NCBI GenBank assembly: GCA_018894105.1
Contig: CM032128.1
Location: 28,543,299 to 28,607,298, forward strand
Direction: 5' to 3'
DNA: 64,000 nt
DNA from: Jacaranda mimosifolia
Lineage: Eukaryota > Streptophyta > Magnoliopsida > Lamiales > Bignoniaceae
Shown here: positions 34,850 to 46,871 of the stretch, piece after piece
Layout: each line of letters opens with the position of its first letter
How positions within the stretch are numbered: the stretch's first letter is position 1
Position numbers and translations under genes: made by a program
Notes under the pieces: model-generated
Told to the model about the DNA's origin: nothing
The model's input: only the letters and a program-made list of their open reading frames with translations
Database searches by the model: none

Positions 34850-35645
34850 CGTTAGGAACTCCAACTTTCCTTTGTTGGAGAGGGGGAAAAAATGCTCTTT
34901 TAGAATCTAATATATTTTGAATAATGAAAATAGGCAAAACCCTCGTATAATAATCAATCGATCGGCAGTGCAATCTCTACATGGTAAGCAATATCTTATT
35001 GAAGCCACATAGTTAACTCAAGGCTTGATGATTAACTTGATTAGATTCTACACTAAGGGTCCGATTACTTGGATGAGACGTACAAGTGATAGATAAAATG
35101 TGATATTACATGTAGGATGACTTATGTTGTTTATTTAGTAGGATGGGTCATCCCAGATTTAATACGAATTTTCTAGGGTCATATATCTATGATTCTAACT
35201 TAACATCATATACCCTCTTTTTTATCGTTCATATCAATTTGATTTAATTCTTACCCTTGAATCATCATGAATTAAAATATCATGGTTCTTTATAAGGACC
35301 ACTTTTTTTTCAAAATTAAATTATAAAAAATAACAAATAAACCATTGCCTTTTAATATTCAATGACAAAATTAACCCTATTAATTTTAATAAATTAAAAG
35401 CCCTCTTTCCATAATCTGAAAACCTAATGACCAAAATTTCCTAATAATTTATACAACCTTTCATCAATCTTTCATCAATAATTTTCTCTTTTATAGTTTT
35501 ATGCAATCTTTCATCAATCTTTTATTAATAATCAATCTTTCTGAAGAGCAACTGCACTAATTTTAAAAAACTCTATGTAAAAATACTTTCCCCGTACATT
35601 TCGTAAGCTCACTCAGCAGAGCAACCGGAAATACCCAATTCACCA

Positions 35646-35705
35646 ATGGCGCCGACGGCCAAATCCCTAATCCAAAACCTCCATCGCCTATGTAAAGAAA
35701 CCTGA
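35646..35705 (+). other. Gene-like fragment of unknown origin inside the Pack-type element
   Basis: ATG at 35646 opens MAPTAKSLIQNLHRLCKET before a stop. The local GC content and codon look differ from the AT-rich arms, suggesting a captured start of a plant gene. I cannot name the donor. Confidence 0.3.
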
Positions 35706-35845
35706 AAAATCACGATTGCTGACATCCATCCAAATACCGATCCGCGCTTCCCAAAGACACCGAATACCACATCTTCTGCCCGCCACCACCTCTGCTGGTT
35801 GGGATGATAAAAAAATCAGGCTTATTACAGATTAAAGGTTAGTTA

Positions 35846-36060
35846 TCAGGTACCCTGGCAAAGCAGTCGTGGAAATGCAGCCAGATAAGGCCAACAGCAA
35901 GTCCGGGATGCAGGCTGCGGGAAACAAATTTCTTGACGTATTTTCGCAGAATGGCTTCGGCGGGGGACAAGAGAATTTGTAGAAGCCCACTGTAATTGAT
36001 GGTTTGGCAGCAGAAGGGATTGAAACAAATAAAATGAAGAAGGTTTCTAGAAAGATTGAG
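35846..36060 (-). pseudogene. Captured class III peroxidase exon 1
   Basis: On the minus strand a signal-peptide-like stretch (TFFILFVSIPSAAKPS) leads to VGFYKFSCP, then after a one-base deletion AEAILRKYVKKFVSR, PGLAVGLIWLHFHDCF and AR. This is exon 1 of a secretory plant peroxidase: the FY..SCP N-terminus, the distal-His signature LHFHDCF, and the exon end at the position where intron 1 usually lies. Here AGG is followed by GTACCTG, a fitting donor. The invariant distal Arg before LHFHDCF is Trp. Haem-binding and proximal-His exons are absent. Inclusion of intron sequence implies DNA-level capture. Confidence 0.75.
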
Positions 36061-36531
36061 TAGTGAGTACTAACGAAAGATTGCATAAAAATGGAAAAAT
36101 TATTAATGAAAGACTGATGAAAGATTGCCTAAATCATAAAAAAAAATTGTTCTTAGATTTTCAGAATTATGGAAAGTGGGCTTTTAATTTCTTAAAGTTA
36201 ATAGGGTTAATTTTGTCATTGAATATTAAAAGCGCAATAATACACTTTTTATTTTTTATAATTTAATTTTGAAAGAAGACAATTCCTACAAAAAACCATG
36301 GTATTTTTAATTCATAACGGTTCAAGGTTAGAATTAAATCAAATTGATATGAATGGTTAAGAAGTAGGTACATAATGTTAAGTTAGAATCATAAGACTTA
36401 CAAGACCCGCATTTAGTATATATTTGACTAGTCTTTAGTATAATCGTGAACTTTCATCTATTAAAATTAACACTAAATTAGGTTGGATAAGTCATCTTAT
36501 CCAACCTAGTCCAAGGAAAGAACACACGCCC

Positions 36532-37510
36532 TACGTTGATGTGTGATTTCAAGAACTGCACTCCAGCCAAAATGACTTCTGATTTTCCTCAGTAAGATGA
36601 GGCAAAACTGGAGAAGCGGCATAAAAGGCATTGAACCGACAAACGGACAAAGTGCATGGGGAGCATGAAAACGCTTACATTATTAATCAGACCAAAATTG
36701 CGATTTGTTTAGGAAAACTCCTAGGGCACTTAAGACTTCTCCTCGTTCTAAACCACAGATGTGATTGCCACTAAATTGCTACATACCTGTCATAATTGTT
36801 GTACCAATAAGGCAGATGTCGGAAACTTTCTCTAGCTAAATTTTAGAAAATTTTACTAGAATTGCATGAATTATAGTAAATCAAGAGTAAATGTAGGCAT
36901 TAAACCTCTAACTTACAAAACAGTGCATGATGGATCACGCAAGAGAACAGAAAATATAAAACTACATTAAACAGACTCTATTTCTCATACTCCAAGGATC
37001 GCAAACCATAATGTCTTAAGCGATTTTGAATCCAAGTACATAAATTTAAAGCAGCCTATAATTTGATTTCATGCGTTGCTAGCTAGATGCCCATAACTAG
37101 TTGACATTGGTCAGAAACAAGCGAAATCCTGAGGAAGGGGGAGGATCTGAACATCTAAGTTCTCATTCCATATTTAAAACATATATGTCTAATACAATTG
37201 CCTGTTCCAGGTTAACATATTCTATCTCAGAAGAAACGTGTGAGGCATGCATATTTACAATGCTTGGTGTAGTAGAGAGGGCAAATGAAGAAAGTATACC
37301 ATCCAACCATACAGCATATCATACCAAGTCCTAATCTGGACTATATGGTTATTTTTAATACACTTTAGATTAGTGGGAACCCATCATCCTATAGTGGAAC
37401 CCATGCAAGAACATGATTTGAGTTTTTTCTTAGCCTGCATAGTTTGGTAACTTGCTTTGTCAAACATATACATAACCTATGCTCATCAGCTAATTCTTGT
37501 ATCAATCAGA
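36532..37510. other. Intergenic spacer / upstream region of extensin copy 3
   Basis: No gene is seen; the ORF at 37101-37334 has no familiar content. Confidence 0.4.
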
Positions 37511-37514
37511 TGGC

Positions 37515-37522
37515 TATATAAA
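37515..37522 (+). promoter_or_regulatory. TATA box of extensin copy 3
   Basis: GGCTATATAAAGGG lies about 118 bases before the ATG at 37633. A short upstream ORF (37560-37616, MRKAVGFEF start) would sit in the leader. Confidence 0.6.
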
Positions 37523-37632
37523 GGGCTCAATACCATACTAATTAATTAATTCATTCATCCATGAGAAAAGCTGTTGGCTTTGAATTTCCTCAACTATTCT
37601 CCTATATCAATGTATAACTGGGGCTGCCCAGA

Positions 37633-38541
37633 ATGGGAACCCCTAGCCGATGGTCTCTGATCATCTATGCTTTGGCTTTAACTTTTGCAGCCACTAGTGC
37701 AGCAGCCAACAAGCCATATGTTTATGCCTCACCACCACCTCCATCTCGCTACCACAACCATCTGCCTTACTTGTATAAAATCACTTCCTCAGCCTAAACA
37801 TGTGGAGCATCCACACTATCATTACAAGTCACAACCACTCCCCAAGTATGTCAAGCATCCACCGTACTACCACAAATCTCTGGCCAAGCACCCTGAGCAT
37901 CCACCTTACTATTAAAATCACCACCCCCACTACCAAAGAATTACTATTACAAGTCTCCTCCCCGACCAAAGCACCATGAGCATCCACACTATTATTACAA
38001 GTCACCATCACCTCCCAAGCATTACTCCTACAAATCACCAACTCCAACAAAGGACTACCAACACCCACAATATTACTCTAAGTCCCCACCACCACCGCCA
38101 AAGCACTACTATTACAAATCTCATCTACCACCAACAAAGCATCACGAGCATCAACCCTATTACTATAAGTCCCTACTACCACAAAAGAATTATTTTTACA
38201 AGTCACCACTACTTCCTACTTATTATTATAATTCACTACCTCCCCCAAAACAATTAGAGCATCCACCATATTATTACAAATCACCACCACCATCAAAACA
38301 CTCCGAGCATCCACGACACCATCCCATATCATCTCCACCAAATTATTATAAATCGCCACCACCTCCTTCACCATCTCCACCACCAACATACTACTACAAA
38401 TCACCTCCTCCTGCATCTCCTTCCCCACCTACTCCATACTACTATATCTCACCCACTCCACCATCTCCTTCTCCATCTCCTCCATATTACTATGCGTCAC
38501 CTTCCCCACCTCCTCCTTACACAACTCAGAAGCACTATTAA
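37633..38541 (+). pseudogene. Extensin-like cell-wall protein gene, broken (copy 3)
   Basis: ATG at 37633 starts a signal peptide (MGTPSRW, then LIIYALALTFAATSAAA) and NKPYVYASPPPPSRYHN, the extensin mature start. An extra base near 37770 throws the frame into an early TAA. The middle (PKHVEHPHYHYKSQPL, HPPYYHKS) is open in the next frame, and near 37913 a missing base restores the first frame. From there YYYKSP repeats run without a stop to SPPPYTTQKHY-stop at 38541. The two shifts cancel, so the protein is otherwise complete (about 300 residues). Tyr-rich YYYKSPPP and SPSP motifs indicate crosslinking and O-glycosylation in the wall. Alternatives are two small assembly errors or a real pseudogene. 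Confidence 0.7.
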
Positions 38542-39261
38542 TATTACAACCACATATTATGAGTGAGGACTGAAAGGGTACTGCTTATTTCCTTTGGAAG
38601 TCTATATTTTTCTTATTCTTATCATTTTTATTTGCTTACTGATTAAATGTCTCCATAAGCAGGGTTTTGAAAGAGAACCTGAATTTTCTTATTGGAAGAA
38701 CCATTTGAATGTATGACGTATCGTTTCCTTTTGTATTGTTTCTACTAGTAATATTTCTAAATATGTAACTTTATCATTCAAATTTATTAAGATTTGTGCT
38801 TCATTTGCTTAAATCAGTATTGACATACTGAGAGAGAGATTGAGCAGGCATCTCCTAATTCGATGATCTATTGCATTACAGCCGCTCCTATATCACCATG
38901 CGCACTTCTAAAGATTAATGTGCAATTCTATTTTGGTCAAACTTTGCACTTAACATAATGCAGGCATATGCATATACATATCGAGAAAGAGATGACAGAA
39001 GAATAACCACAAACAGGCATGCAAAAGAAACCCAATACGAGAATATACAACCTTTTGGGGCAAAAGCATTCAGAACTGAAATTAAGATAATTCATTACAC
39101 AGAATAAATATGATATTTACAATTGTATGTTTTTTGCATTTGTTAGATGGGTTAAAAAATTTCTCCAGTTGCTGTTTCAAAGTACTTTTAAATCCTATTT
39201 GGAGGTACCGACTTCACTGATTTATTAAGTAGTTACTGAGGAGAAAATACTTGACACTATG
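38542..39261. other. Spacer downstream of extensin copy 3
   Basis: No gene is seen. The first 200 bases are presumably the 3' untranslated region. Confidence 0.4.
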
Positions 39262-39483
39262 AACTGTAGAACATTCCTAATTTTCAATTTACACTGTACA
39301 AATTCAAACATAGTTTTGTACTTACTACAGAAACTCTCCTTAGTCTTATTTGAGCTATGATTAGTTGTTTTCAACTGTAGAACATTCCTAATTCTCAATT
39401 TACAATGTACAAATACAAACATAGTTTTGTACTTACTAGAGAAACTCTCCCAACTCTTATTTGAGCTATGATTAGTTGATTTC
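39262..39483. repeat. Tandem duplication, 111-bp unit
   Basis: Two copies (39262-39372 and 39373-39483) share AACTGTAGAACATTCC, TACAAACATAGTTTTGTAC and GAGCTATGATTAGTTG. The unit is a multiple of three, so an 86-codon frame on the minus strand stays open by chance. Confidence 0.75.
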
Positions 39484-40236
39484 ACTGCTCATCAGAAGGA
39501 CATTATTTTTTCAACAAGAACTAATTCTTGAAAAATATTCACTTATAAGAAAAAGGTATGACATTAAACCAACAAATAAGAATCATACATTCGGTTCAGT
39601 CACAACTGACTTACTGCTCAGCCTACTTCATGCAGCAAAATGAGCAGAATTTTCACAAATAAGCATCTTCTTCAATATACGCGTCAATTACCATTTTTGT
39701 GATTTTATAATTTCCGGTGGTGGAATATCTTCAATCAAAAGCTTAGAGGAATGAAGTAAAAAAGATACGCGTAATCTAGTAGTTACCTAAAATACCTCAA
39801 AAGTCAAGATGCCAAGTGAAAATATGGGATAAATATGGCATCTGAGGCATAGCATCTATACTAAAGAAAGTTAGCTATTGTCTTGCTTTTCTTTCAATTG
39901 CATAGAGAAAAGAAGGGGAATGGGAGTGGGACTTATTCCTTGTCAAATCAGCTACTCACAAGATAACATGGATACCACGAAAATCAAAATAGAGCAAATC
40001 TAACGAAATTCCTGAAGCATTCAAATATAAAGGCCATATGAAGTTGAAGTAAATATACTCCCGCCAAATTGACGTCATCAATCTTATTTATGAAGAACAC
40101 AGATCTAATAACATAAGTGGAATGGAAAAGGATACTTAGGTATGGAAAACCAAAGCAGAAAGTTGTAGGAAAACACTATAACCTTGAACAAAAATGGAAA
40201 AAATGAAGCACCATCCTATGTTGAGAAAAATATCTT
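39484..40236. other. Spacer and probable 3' UTR side of BIG BROTHER
   Basis: Non-coding; the 3' untranslated region of the minus-strand gene should occupy its right part. Confidence 0.45.
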
Positions 40237-43200
40237 TCAGTGCTTGGAAATATCAACAGTCACCTCCTTGTAACAAATTGGGCAAGCCTGTTATACTAAT
40301 GATTGTTAGCAAATTTATAACTTGGGCACTTCTTAAGAAAGAAATGAAGCTTGTTGACTTACTTTATTGATACTAAGCCATCTGCGCCCACAATCAGTGT
40401 GGTAGACATGTTTGCATGGAAGAGTGATTCTCCTATCACCTCTTTTATACTCCATCTGGCAAATTACGCACCTTTTTTAACCCAAAAAAGAAATCCAATT
40501 AATTACTGGAAAATTGAACTTCTTTCTGAAAAGTAAGCAGAATGCATGCAACATTATAAAGCCAGATGAAATCAAAAAGATACCAATATTCTTCTTATGA
40601 AATATTATGCATTTAACCTCCTCCATTTTCAAGATAAGTTAAAGTATCAATACACAGGATTCAACTAGTCCCCGCAAGGCAAGAAGGTTATTTCTAGAGT
40701 GAGAAGTTTTCCGATGCATGTGGAGGTGACATACAACAGGCACTGGAATATACTCTCTAACACAATTTAGAATATATGCTGCACCCAACACTCCCACCTG
40801 TAGCAGCCTCCAATTATCTCAAATAGAATCCACAACTATATAAGAAGAAAGCAGTGTCTAAACATAGGTGATCAGGGCCCAATGGTTAACATCAAGAATT
40901 ATAATTTAGTTAGCATGCAACCTCATATAGAAAGATGGTGTCCTCTTTCCCAAAAATAAGAAATGTCTGGCATCTTATCCAGTTTTTAAATGCATAAAAA
41001 ACCTAATGAATCATGCTGGTATAAACACACAGTCCTACTTTACCTAGGACAAAGGTATTCTGCTTTCAGCTTTCAAGTATAAGCTAATCAAGCAATGGAG
41101 AAAAGTCAGAATGATGATGAGACTTGAGAAAAACAGAATTGCTGAACCAGATAGACTGGACTATTACCCTTAAGACTATGCTGGGAATAAGAACTATTAA
41201 TCTTACCTTTCACCTCTGAATTTCTTTCTAGAGAACAAGCCACACTTGAACTTTGACGTTGGAAGCAATGCAATGTGATCTTGGGAAAGACCCCTGCTTT
41301 GAGTTCCAACTGCCTCACCCAGCTCAAGTAACTCCTGTAATATAGTTGACATAAGCTAATGTATATTTTTCCAGCAGAAACTAAACTAGTGATAAACCAC
41401 AATTCAGAGTTGCTTTATTGCATATGAATTAGCACTCTCCCACATGATATGCAATTAATATTGTTGAGTCGCATATTATTTCAAGACAATCCCTCAAAAG
41501 AATAGATACAAACTCCAAACTAGTCATATCAGGATTCTTACATGAAAAAAATAAAAATCATCTGATCCTCATCCAGACAAAATATAAGTATCATAGCCTA
41601 TCAATTTAATGAATTCATAGCAAGTGAAGCAAGAAAAGTGCCAGCAAAATTTGATTCACTGAAACACAAAATTATTGTCAACTGGGATAAAATGATTCTT
41701 TAATGATGACAAACTACTATTATGGGTGGCAATCAACCAAAACATTTAACTTTTATTTATTCACTCATGATCAGATTTTCAACAGTTTTTTGGCAGGTGT
41801 AAAGAATTTTTTAGAAATTTGAATATAGGTCAGGAAAGTCTGCCTTCTATCCCAATCCGAACTATAAGAAAAAGTTAAAGACATGTAAATTATATATGGT
41901 TACAAAACCATATTGATGTCAGCCAATCAGCTACTGCTTCTCCATATCCTGTTTTAAATGCACTACATCTACTAGACGTTCTGCAACCATTTCTGGCCAC
42001 CATATCAGCTCAAGCTTCTGTCGTCCTACTCTGCTCAGCCAGATCCCTTAAGCCTCCATCTATGCCACCTCCATCAGTCCCATGACTAACCTTATCTCTT
42101 ATTTTCAATGGATATAAGTTGAAGTCTGTTAATTATGTTTTTATTTTCACCAAACTCACTGCCAAATGCAGACTCAGCGTCCTATCGCTCCTTGAAGCAT
42201 GCCATTCAAGACTGACTTAACGCTATGGACATAATGTGGTATGGTGGGAATATTCTATGGTTGGGAAGAAAACGCAAACAAAGAGAAGGGACAAGAGAAG
42301 AAAAGGCTCCAACTAGTTCGAGTGCCCTCGAACTAGGGCACTTGTATTCAAGATCCTCCAATCCTATACGACATTTTGACTATTAGGTCAAGGTAGATAA
42401 AGCACTTCAAGAGATGGTAAATGAGTGAAATTTCAAACCTCATATGTCATGTTGTCAGGATCGATGTTGTCTTGCCAAACAATCTGCAGTAAATCAAATG
42501 GGATAAGTAAAATAAAACTTAATTACCTTCAATATCTTAAGTTATGAATGAAATGACCATAAACCTGGAAAGTTCAGGTCAAACACAACCGTGAAGAGGA
42601 AACTATAATACCTCATTATCACGAGCATCCTGATGATTCCGAGGACCTATTAATTATCATAGAACAAAGATTGTTACTGCATGTTAACATGTAAGTTCAG
42701 CTGCAGATGGAAACACAAAAACAGAGTAGAAGCAGAAAATTTGAAAAACAAATAAAACCAGCTCTTTTGAGAGCATTTATTACACCCACGAGCAGCACAC
42801 TAAATGAACCAACGGGAATTATCTTAGTGTGATATGGGCTAATCACAGATAGTACTCTGTCTGCCCCCCTCCAAAGTATAATAATTTATGGCAGAAATTA
42901 GTGGCCATCTATTCCAATATAGCATTATAAGTACCAGCATAGACCACACATATGCATAAAAACAAACCATAAAATTATCACTATCAATGGAAATTCATCT
43001 CACAGGTACCAAATACAAGATTATATCAATGATGCCAGAAGAAGCTGTGAGCTATAAACAGATCTTTTATGCATAAAAGAGTAATTACCTTTCACAAGGT
43101 AACCACTGTAAAGAAGCAAAACAGAAACATATATCAGATCTTACACTCTATAGGACGAGCATGCGAAGTGGAACTGGAATTTTCTTCCTGATGTACATGC

Positions 43201-44150
43201 GAAACAGTAGCCTGATCATCACCCACCACTGAGGGGTTTTCCAAATGCCCGTTATATTCATCAATCCCAGGGATATGATCATCGACCACAAAGCCATTCC
43301 CATATTCATGGTATGAGAAACTTCCAGGTTCAGACACCGCAAATTTGTATAAACTAGTATTCATTGCTGGGTAAGCATTATAAGCATTCTCCTGCACATA
43401 ATTCAAACCAATCACATGCATCATTTTCTGAAGTGATGCGAAAGAAACAAATTCATTTTTGGGTACCGATTAAATAGAAATATATAGGATTCTTTAAGTT
43501 ATTGCAGCTCTAGTTGAGGCTAGAACGCCCAAAATTAGATCATCTGCATATCTATCACGAATTTGCTTTACCACTTTGAACTTAGCTGGACTACCCAAGC
43601 TTGTACATACTAATTAACAGGTCTATAAATGCTGAACCTCACCATTAATCATCAATGCCAATCTTAAATGAATTTTGGGTGGAAGAATTTAAGCTCACTC
43701 ACAGCAGCTTAGTTTGAGTCAACTCAGTTAAATTACTATGGATGCTTTACAATTAAACCAGATCAAGCTAAAGTTAAAAATACTTTCCAAGCTAGTACAT
43801 ATTATTAGCTTGACTCTTTCCCACTTCCAGGCCATTTCAAACAAGCATCAAGCAAGCCAAGCCCATCCTAAGCTAGATAGGTGAAAGTTGAAGTATTTTG
43901 TCATCCAAAATTTGCAAAATCTGTATTCCTTTATAAGCAAAACCAAGAAAGAAACTAAAAAATATTAAAAATATTTCAGAAAGGAAGCCAATCAAATTTG
44001 ACACTATACCTGAAGGTAATTTGCATCTGCAAAAATGTAGTTTACATGGTCATAGGTAAGACCTCCAAAGAAATCCACAAAGCTTCCAATTGAATTATAG
44101 GGCATGGAATGATTTTGGTAGTGAACTTCCATTGGTGGATTCCAGCTCAT
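40237..44150 (-). CDS. BB: E3 ubiquitin ligase BIG BROTHER orthologue (RING-H2)
   Basis: Seven coding exons: 44150-44010, 43391-43145, 42646-42612, 42483-42439, 41334-41207, 40471-40363 and 40287-40237. All have GT..AG borders and compatible phases, giving 251 codons (Arabidopsis BB has about 248). The N-terminus has MPYNSIGSFVDFFGG, then NAYPAMNTSLYKF. The middle has WQDNIDPDNMTYE-ELLELGEAVGTQSRGL, hallmarks of BB. The C-terminal RING has C-x2-C-x14-C-x-H-x2-H-x2-C-x10-C-x2-C with all eight zinc ligands (CVIC..PCKHVYH..C..ACPIC). In Arabidopsis BB limits organ growth by ubiquitinating regulators such as the peptidase DA1. The residue after the sixth ligand is Gly, where BB usually has Ile or similar. 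It appears functional. Confidence 0.93.
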
Positions 44151-45080
44151 TTTCGGAAATTATTTCTGACACATCATACAAAACATAGATCAAAGTTAAT
44201 AGATACTAAATTATTTTTGTCGCTAGAATTACAATAAAACAAGTAAATCCACTCACGAGTAGTTTCTCTGGAAATTTTAGCTCAGGCAACAAAAGTTTCA
44301 AAACTAATGAAATTAATGTTCTTAAATCCAATACGCCCGTTCACTTGCAATGAATATATCAAACGTTAAACCTTTCTCCTGGACAAAGTCAAAGAATTTT
44401 GGAAAAGAAAAATAGGAATTACAAAAATTAATAAAACATGCATTCGCATGTTGTAGGAAAAGGAAAGAAATTCAGTTCCAGACCAACAGTTCATATGAAG
44501 CAACCACCGCGAATTAGTTAGGCGCACAAGGAAAAACATTTGAGGTATAAAAATAAAAGAAAACAAATTATGAACAAGAAAAACATCGAGAACACTAAAA
44601 ACAGAGGCATTTACTCCATCAAGCGGAAATGCATTTTCACGAATTGCATAATCAAAGCAAAGAGAGAAAATTAGAAGTCAAAAAAATAACATGCAATTTC
44701 TTGAAATATGAACGGATCGCAAGCAAATTTAAAACAAACCAAAAAGAACTAACAACTAATACCATGCTAAAAAAAAGACATCAAATCTCTTGCCGCCATT
44801 AAGGAAATTTAAACTGGTTCCAAGTAAATTAATCCAGCAATCCGGAAAGAAGAAACAAAACTATATTAATCAATTAATTAATTGACTTAGGAATCGGTTC
44901 TTGGAAGAAAACGAAGGGATTAAAGAACCGACATTGATCGCTTTTGTGAGCGCAAGTCTTCTTCTGATCAAAGAGAGCTCCTCCCTCCCTCTCTCTAAGT
45001 GTGTGAAGAGCGCATGAAAACGAGAGAGAGAGCAATGAGTTCACCTTTTGTCTCTCTCTCCCTCTCTCCCCCTTTATGCA
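44151..45080 (-). promoter_or_regulatory. BB: 5' UTR, leader intron and promoter-proximal region of BB
   Basis: A splice acceptor (ATGTGTCAG) sits at 44166-44168, fifteen bases before the ATG, so the leader contains an intron. The first non-coding exon probably lies within 44880-45065, which on the minus strand is rich in GAGAGA/CTCTCT runs and gene-like sequence. I cannot fix the donor or transcription start. No strong TATA box is seen. Confidence 0.5.
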
Positions 45081-46450
45081 ATGCACACTATAAAGATTGC
45101 GACAGTGATAAATGCTCGCTAGAAACCGGAAGGTACAACTCAGGCTGCATAAAGACCAAATAATCGGTAATGTAATGGTTTTGGCAATAGGAGAAAGTAC
45201 TTGGAATTAGTAAGTGGGCTGTTAACATGAGTTTAAGTATAAGGTCTAAACCAATCTATCTGATTCTTTGATTTTTGTCTCGAAGCTAAATTTGATATTT
45301 CCTATGAGATTTAGTTGAGTGAATTTTTGACGAATTTATGTTAGAAATTTTGTTGATATTTGATATTGAGCTTATGTCCAAATTATATTATAAATCAACT
45401 ATGCAGATCGAGAAAGTCAACTTCAAAAAATTTTATTTTTATAAATTTATCTCCACTAATATTTGTTGATTTTAAATTTAAAAATGTGTTTTAATGGTAT
45501 TTTCACGTAACTAAGTTATTTTGTCGGAAATTTTTGCATGAAAAAGGCATCAAATTTCTTCAATTTTTTCATCACATTTACGGTAAATTTTCGACATCTA
45601 TTCCATTGTCGAAAAATTGATAATTTTTTATAGTGAACCTTTACGAGAAAAATTGTTGTTCAAGTTAAATTTAATTTATTGAAGAATTAATATTATGGAA
45701 AATTAAATGTATCCAACCACAAGTGTCACATTCAAGAATCTTGTGCTTATATTTACACACAATAAAGATTCAATGAGCCAAAATCAATAAGCAAATAAAG
45801 ACCTAAAAGGCAAATGGTTTCTAGTTTCTACCCCTTTCTTTCTTTTTATCTCTCTCTTTTGTTGTCTCGTCATAAAAAAAAACACACACAAAGTAGCTAT
45901 TGGTTTTGAAATTTCACTTTTTCATACTACCACTCTACTGTATATTATACCTACAAAGTAGATAAGATGTTTTTTTTTCCCCCCCCCCCCCCCACTATAT
46001 TGGTCATGATTGTATTTGTTGCATACTAATCTTTCAATTGAGACTTCGCAAATTACTCTCCTTTTTGTTTTAAAAATGCACAATCTACCCTCTTCATGAT
46101 TTCAAAATATTGCAAAACAACCTTTATTACACTTACCAACTCACTCATTTTCATGTAGAATGGAATTATCTCCTTATGATTTTACTATGATAATCTTAAT
46201 ATTGATAATATAATAATTATTTCTTAATAATGAGATCTTATCTAAGTAGTGTATTAAGACTTGTATTTAGTTAAAGTTCCACGTATTTATGAATATTTAT
46301 TTATCTATAAAGTATATTTTTTTTAACTTTTAGATTTATGCTATGGTTTAAAATTATTTATTATATTGAAATGATTTTTAATATCTTAACATGATTAATT
46401 GTATTCCCCCAGAAAACAAAAACAAACCAAAAAAAATCAGGGGGAATTAG
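45081..46450. other. AT-rich spacer with a poly-C tract
   Basis: Fifteen C at 45979-45993 after a T run. No gene or transposon is recognised. Confidence 0.45.
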
Positions 46451-46871
46451 CAGCCTGTTTAGTTTTATTTTCAAAGGTCATTTCCATTTTCAGCCATTTC
46501 TAAAAGTTGGAAATTTAATTATGAAATGAAAATAGAAATTGAGATGTATTTGGATGAAATGTTGGAAAGTAATAATTATAATAGGTTGTAGGATTGAAAA
46601 GTAGGTTAATTTATATTTTTTATGTTTAAAAATATTTATTTTTTAAAATATATGTATATTTTATTAATTTAAAAATGATAGTAGGTAACTTTATATCAAA
46701 TCAAATTTGAATTTGATTGATGTGTAATAGGATAATAAAGTAGGTTTAGAAATGAGTTTTGGGAAGAAAATGTGTATTTTTCTAAAAAAAATTATGAGAA
46801 AATATTTATTTTTAATTTTCATTCCCACATAAAAATGAAAAGGAGGCTTGGAAATGAAACCAAACACCCTG
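46451..46871. mobile_element. Tourist-like MITE
   Basis: A 421-bp non-coding element. The left end CAGCCTGTTTAGTTTTATTTTC and the right end on the other strand CAGGGTGTTTGGTTTCATTTCC are inverted repeats of the GTGTTTGGTT class. The bases next to the ends are TAG and TAA, near the TWA duplication of Harbinger elements, though not exact. Confidence 0.5.

Larger units (their letters stand above)
35057..36531. mobile_element. Long-inverted-repeat DNA transposon carrying gene fragments (Pack-type)
   Basis: The arms at about 35190-35545 and 36045-36391 are reverse complements over some 350 bases. Examples are GATTCTAACTTAACATCATA versus TAATGTTAAGTTAGAATC, and CAATGACAAAATTAACCCTA versus TAGGGTTAATTTTGTCATTG. 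Outer arms extend to GGGTCCGATTAC at 35057 and its diverged partner ending CACGCCC at 36531. Flanking triplets TAA and TAC are close to the TWA duplication of PIF/Harbinger, and the tips are GGGTC-type. The 480-bp interior is GC-richer and holds a peroxidase exon (minus strand) and a second unidentified gene-like piece near 35646. Assignment to Harbinger rather than Mutator is uncertain. Confidence 0.65.

Noticed and set aside
39225..39485. 86-codon repetitive minus ORF
   Set aside because: The frame stays open only because the duplicated unit is 111 bp.
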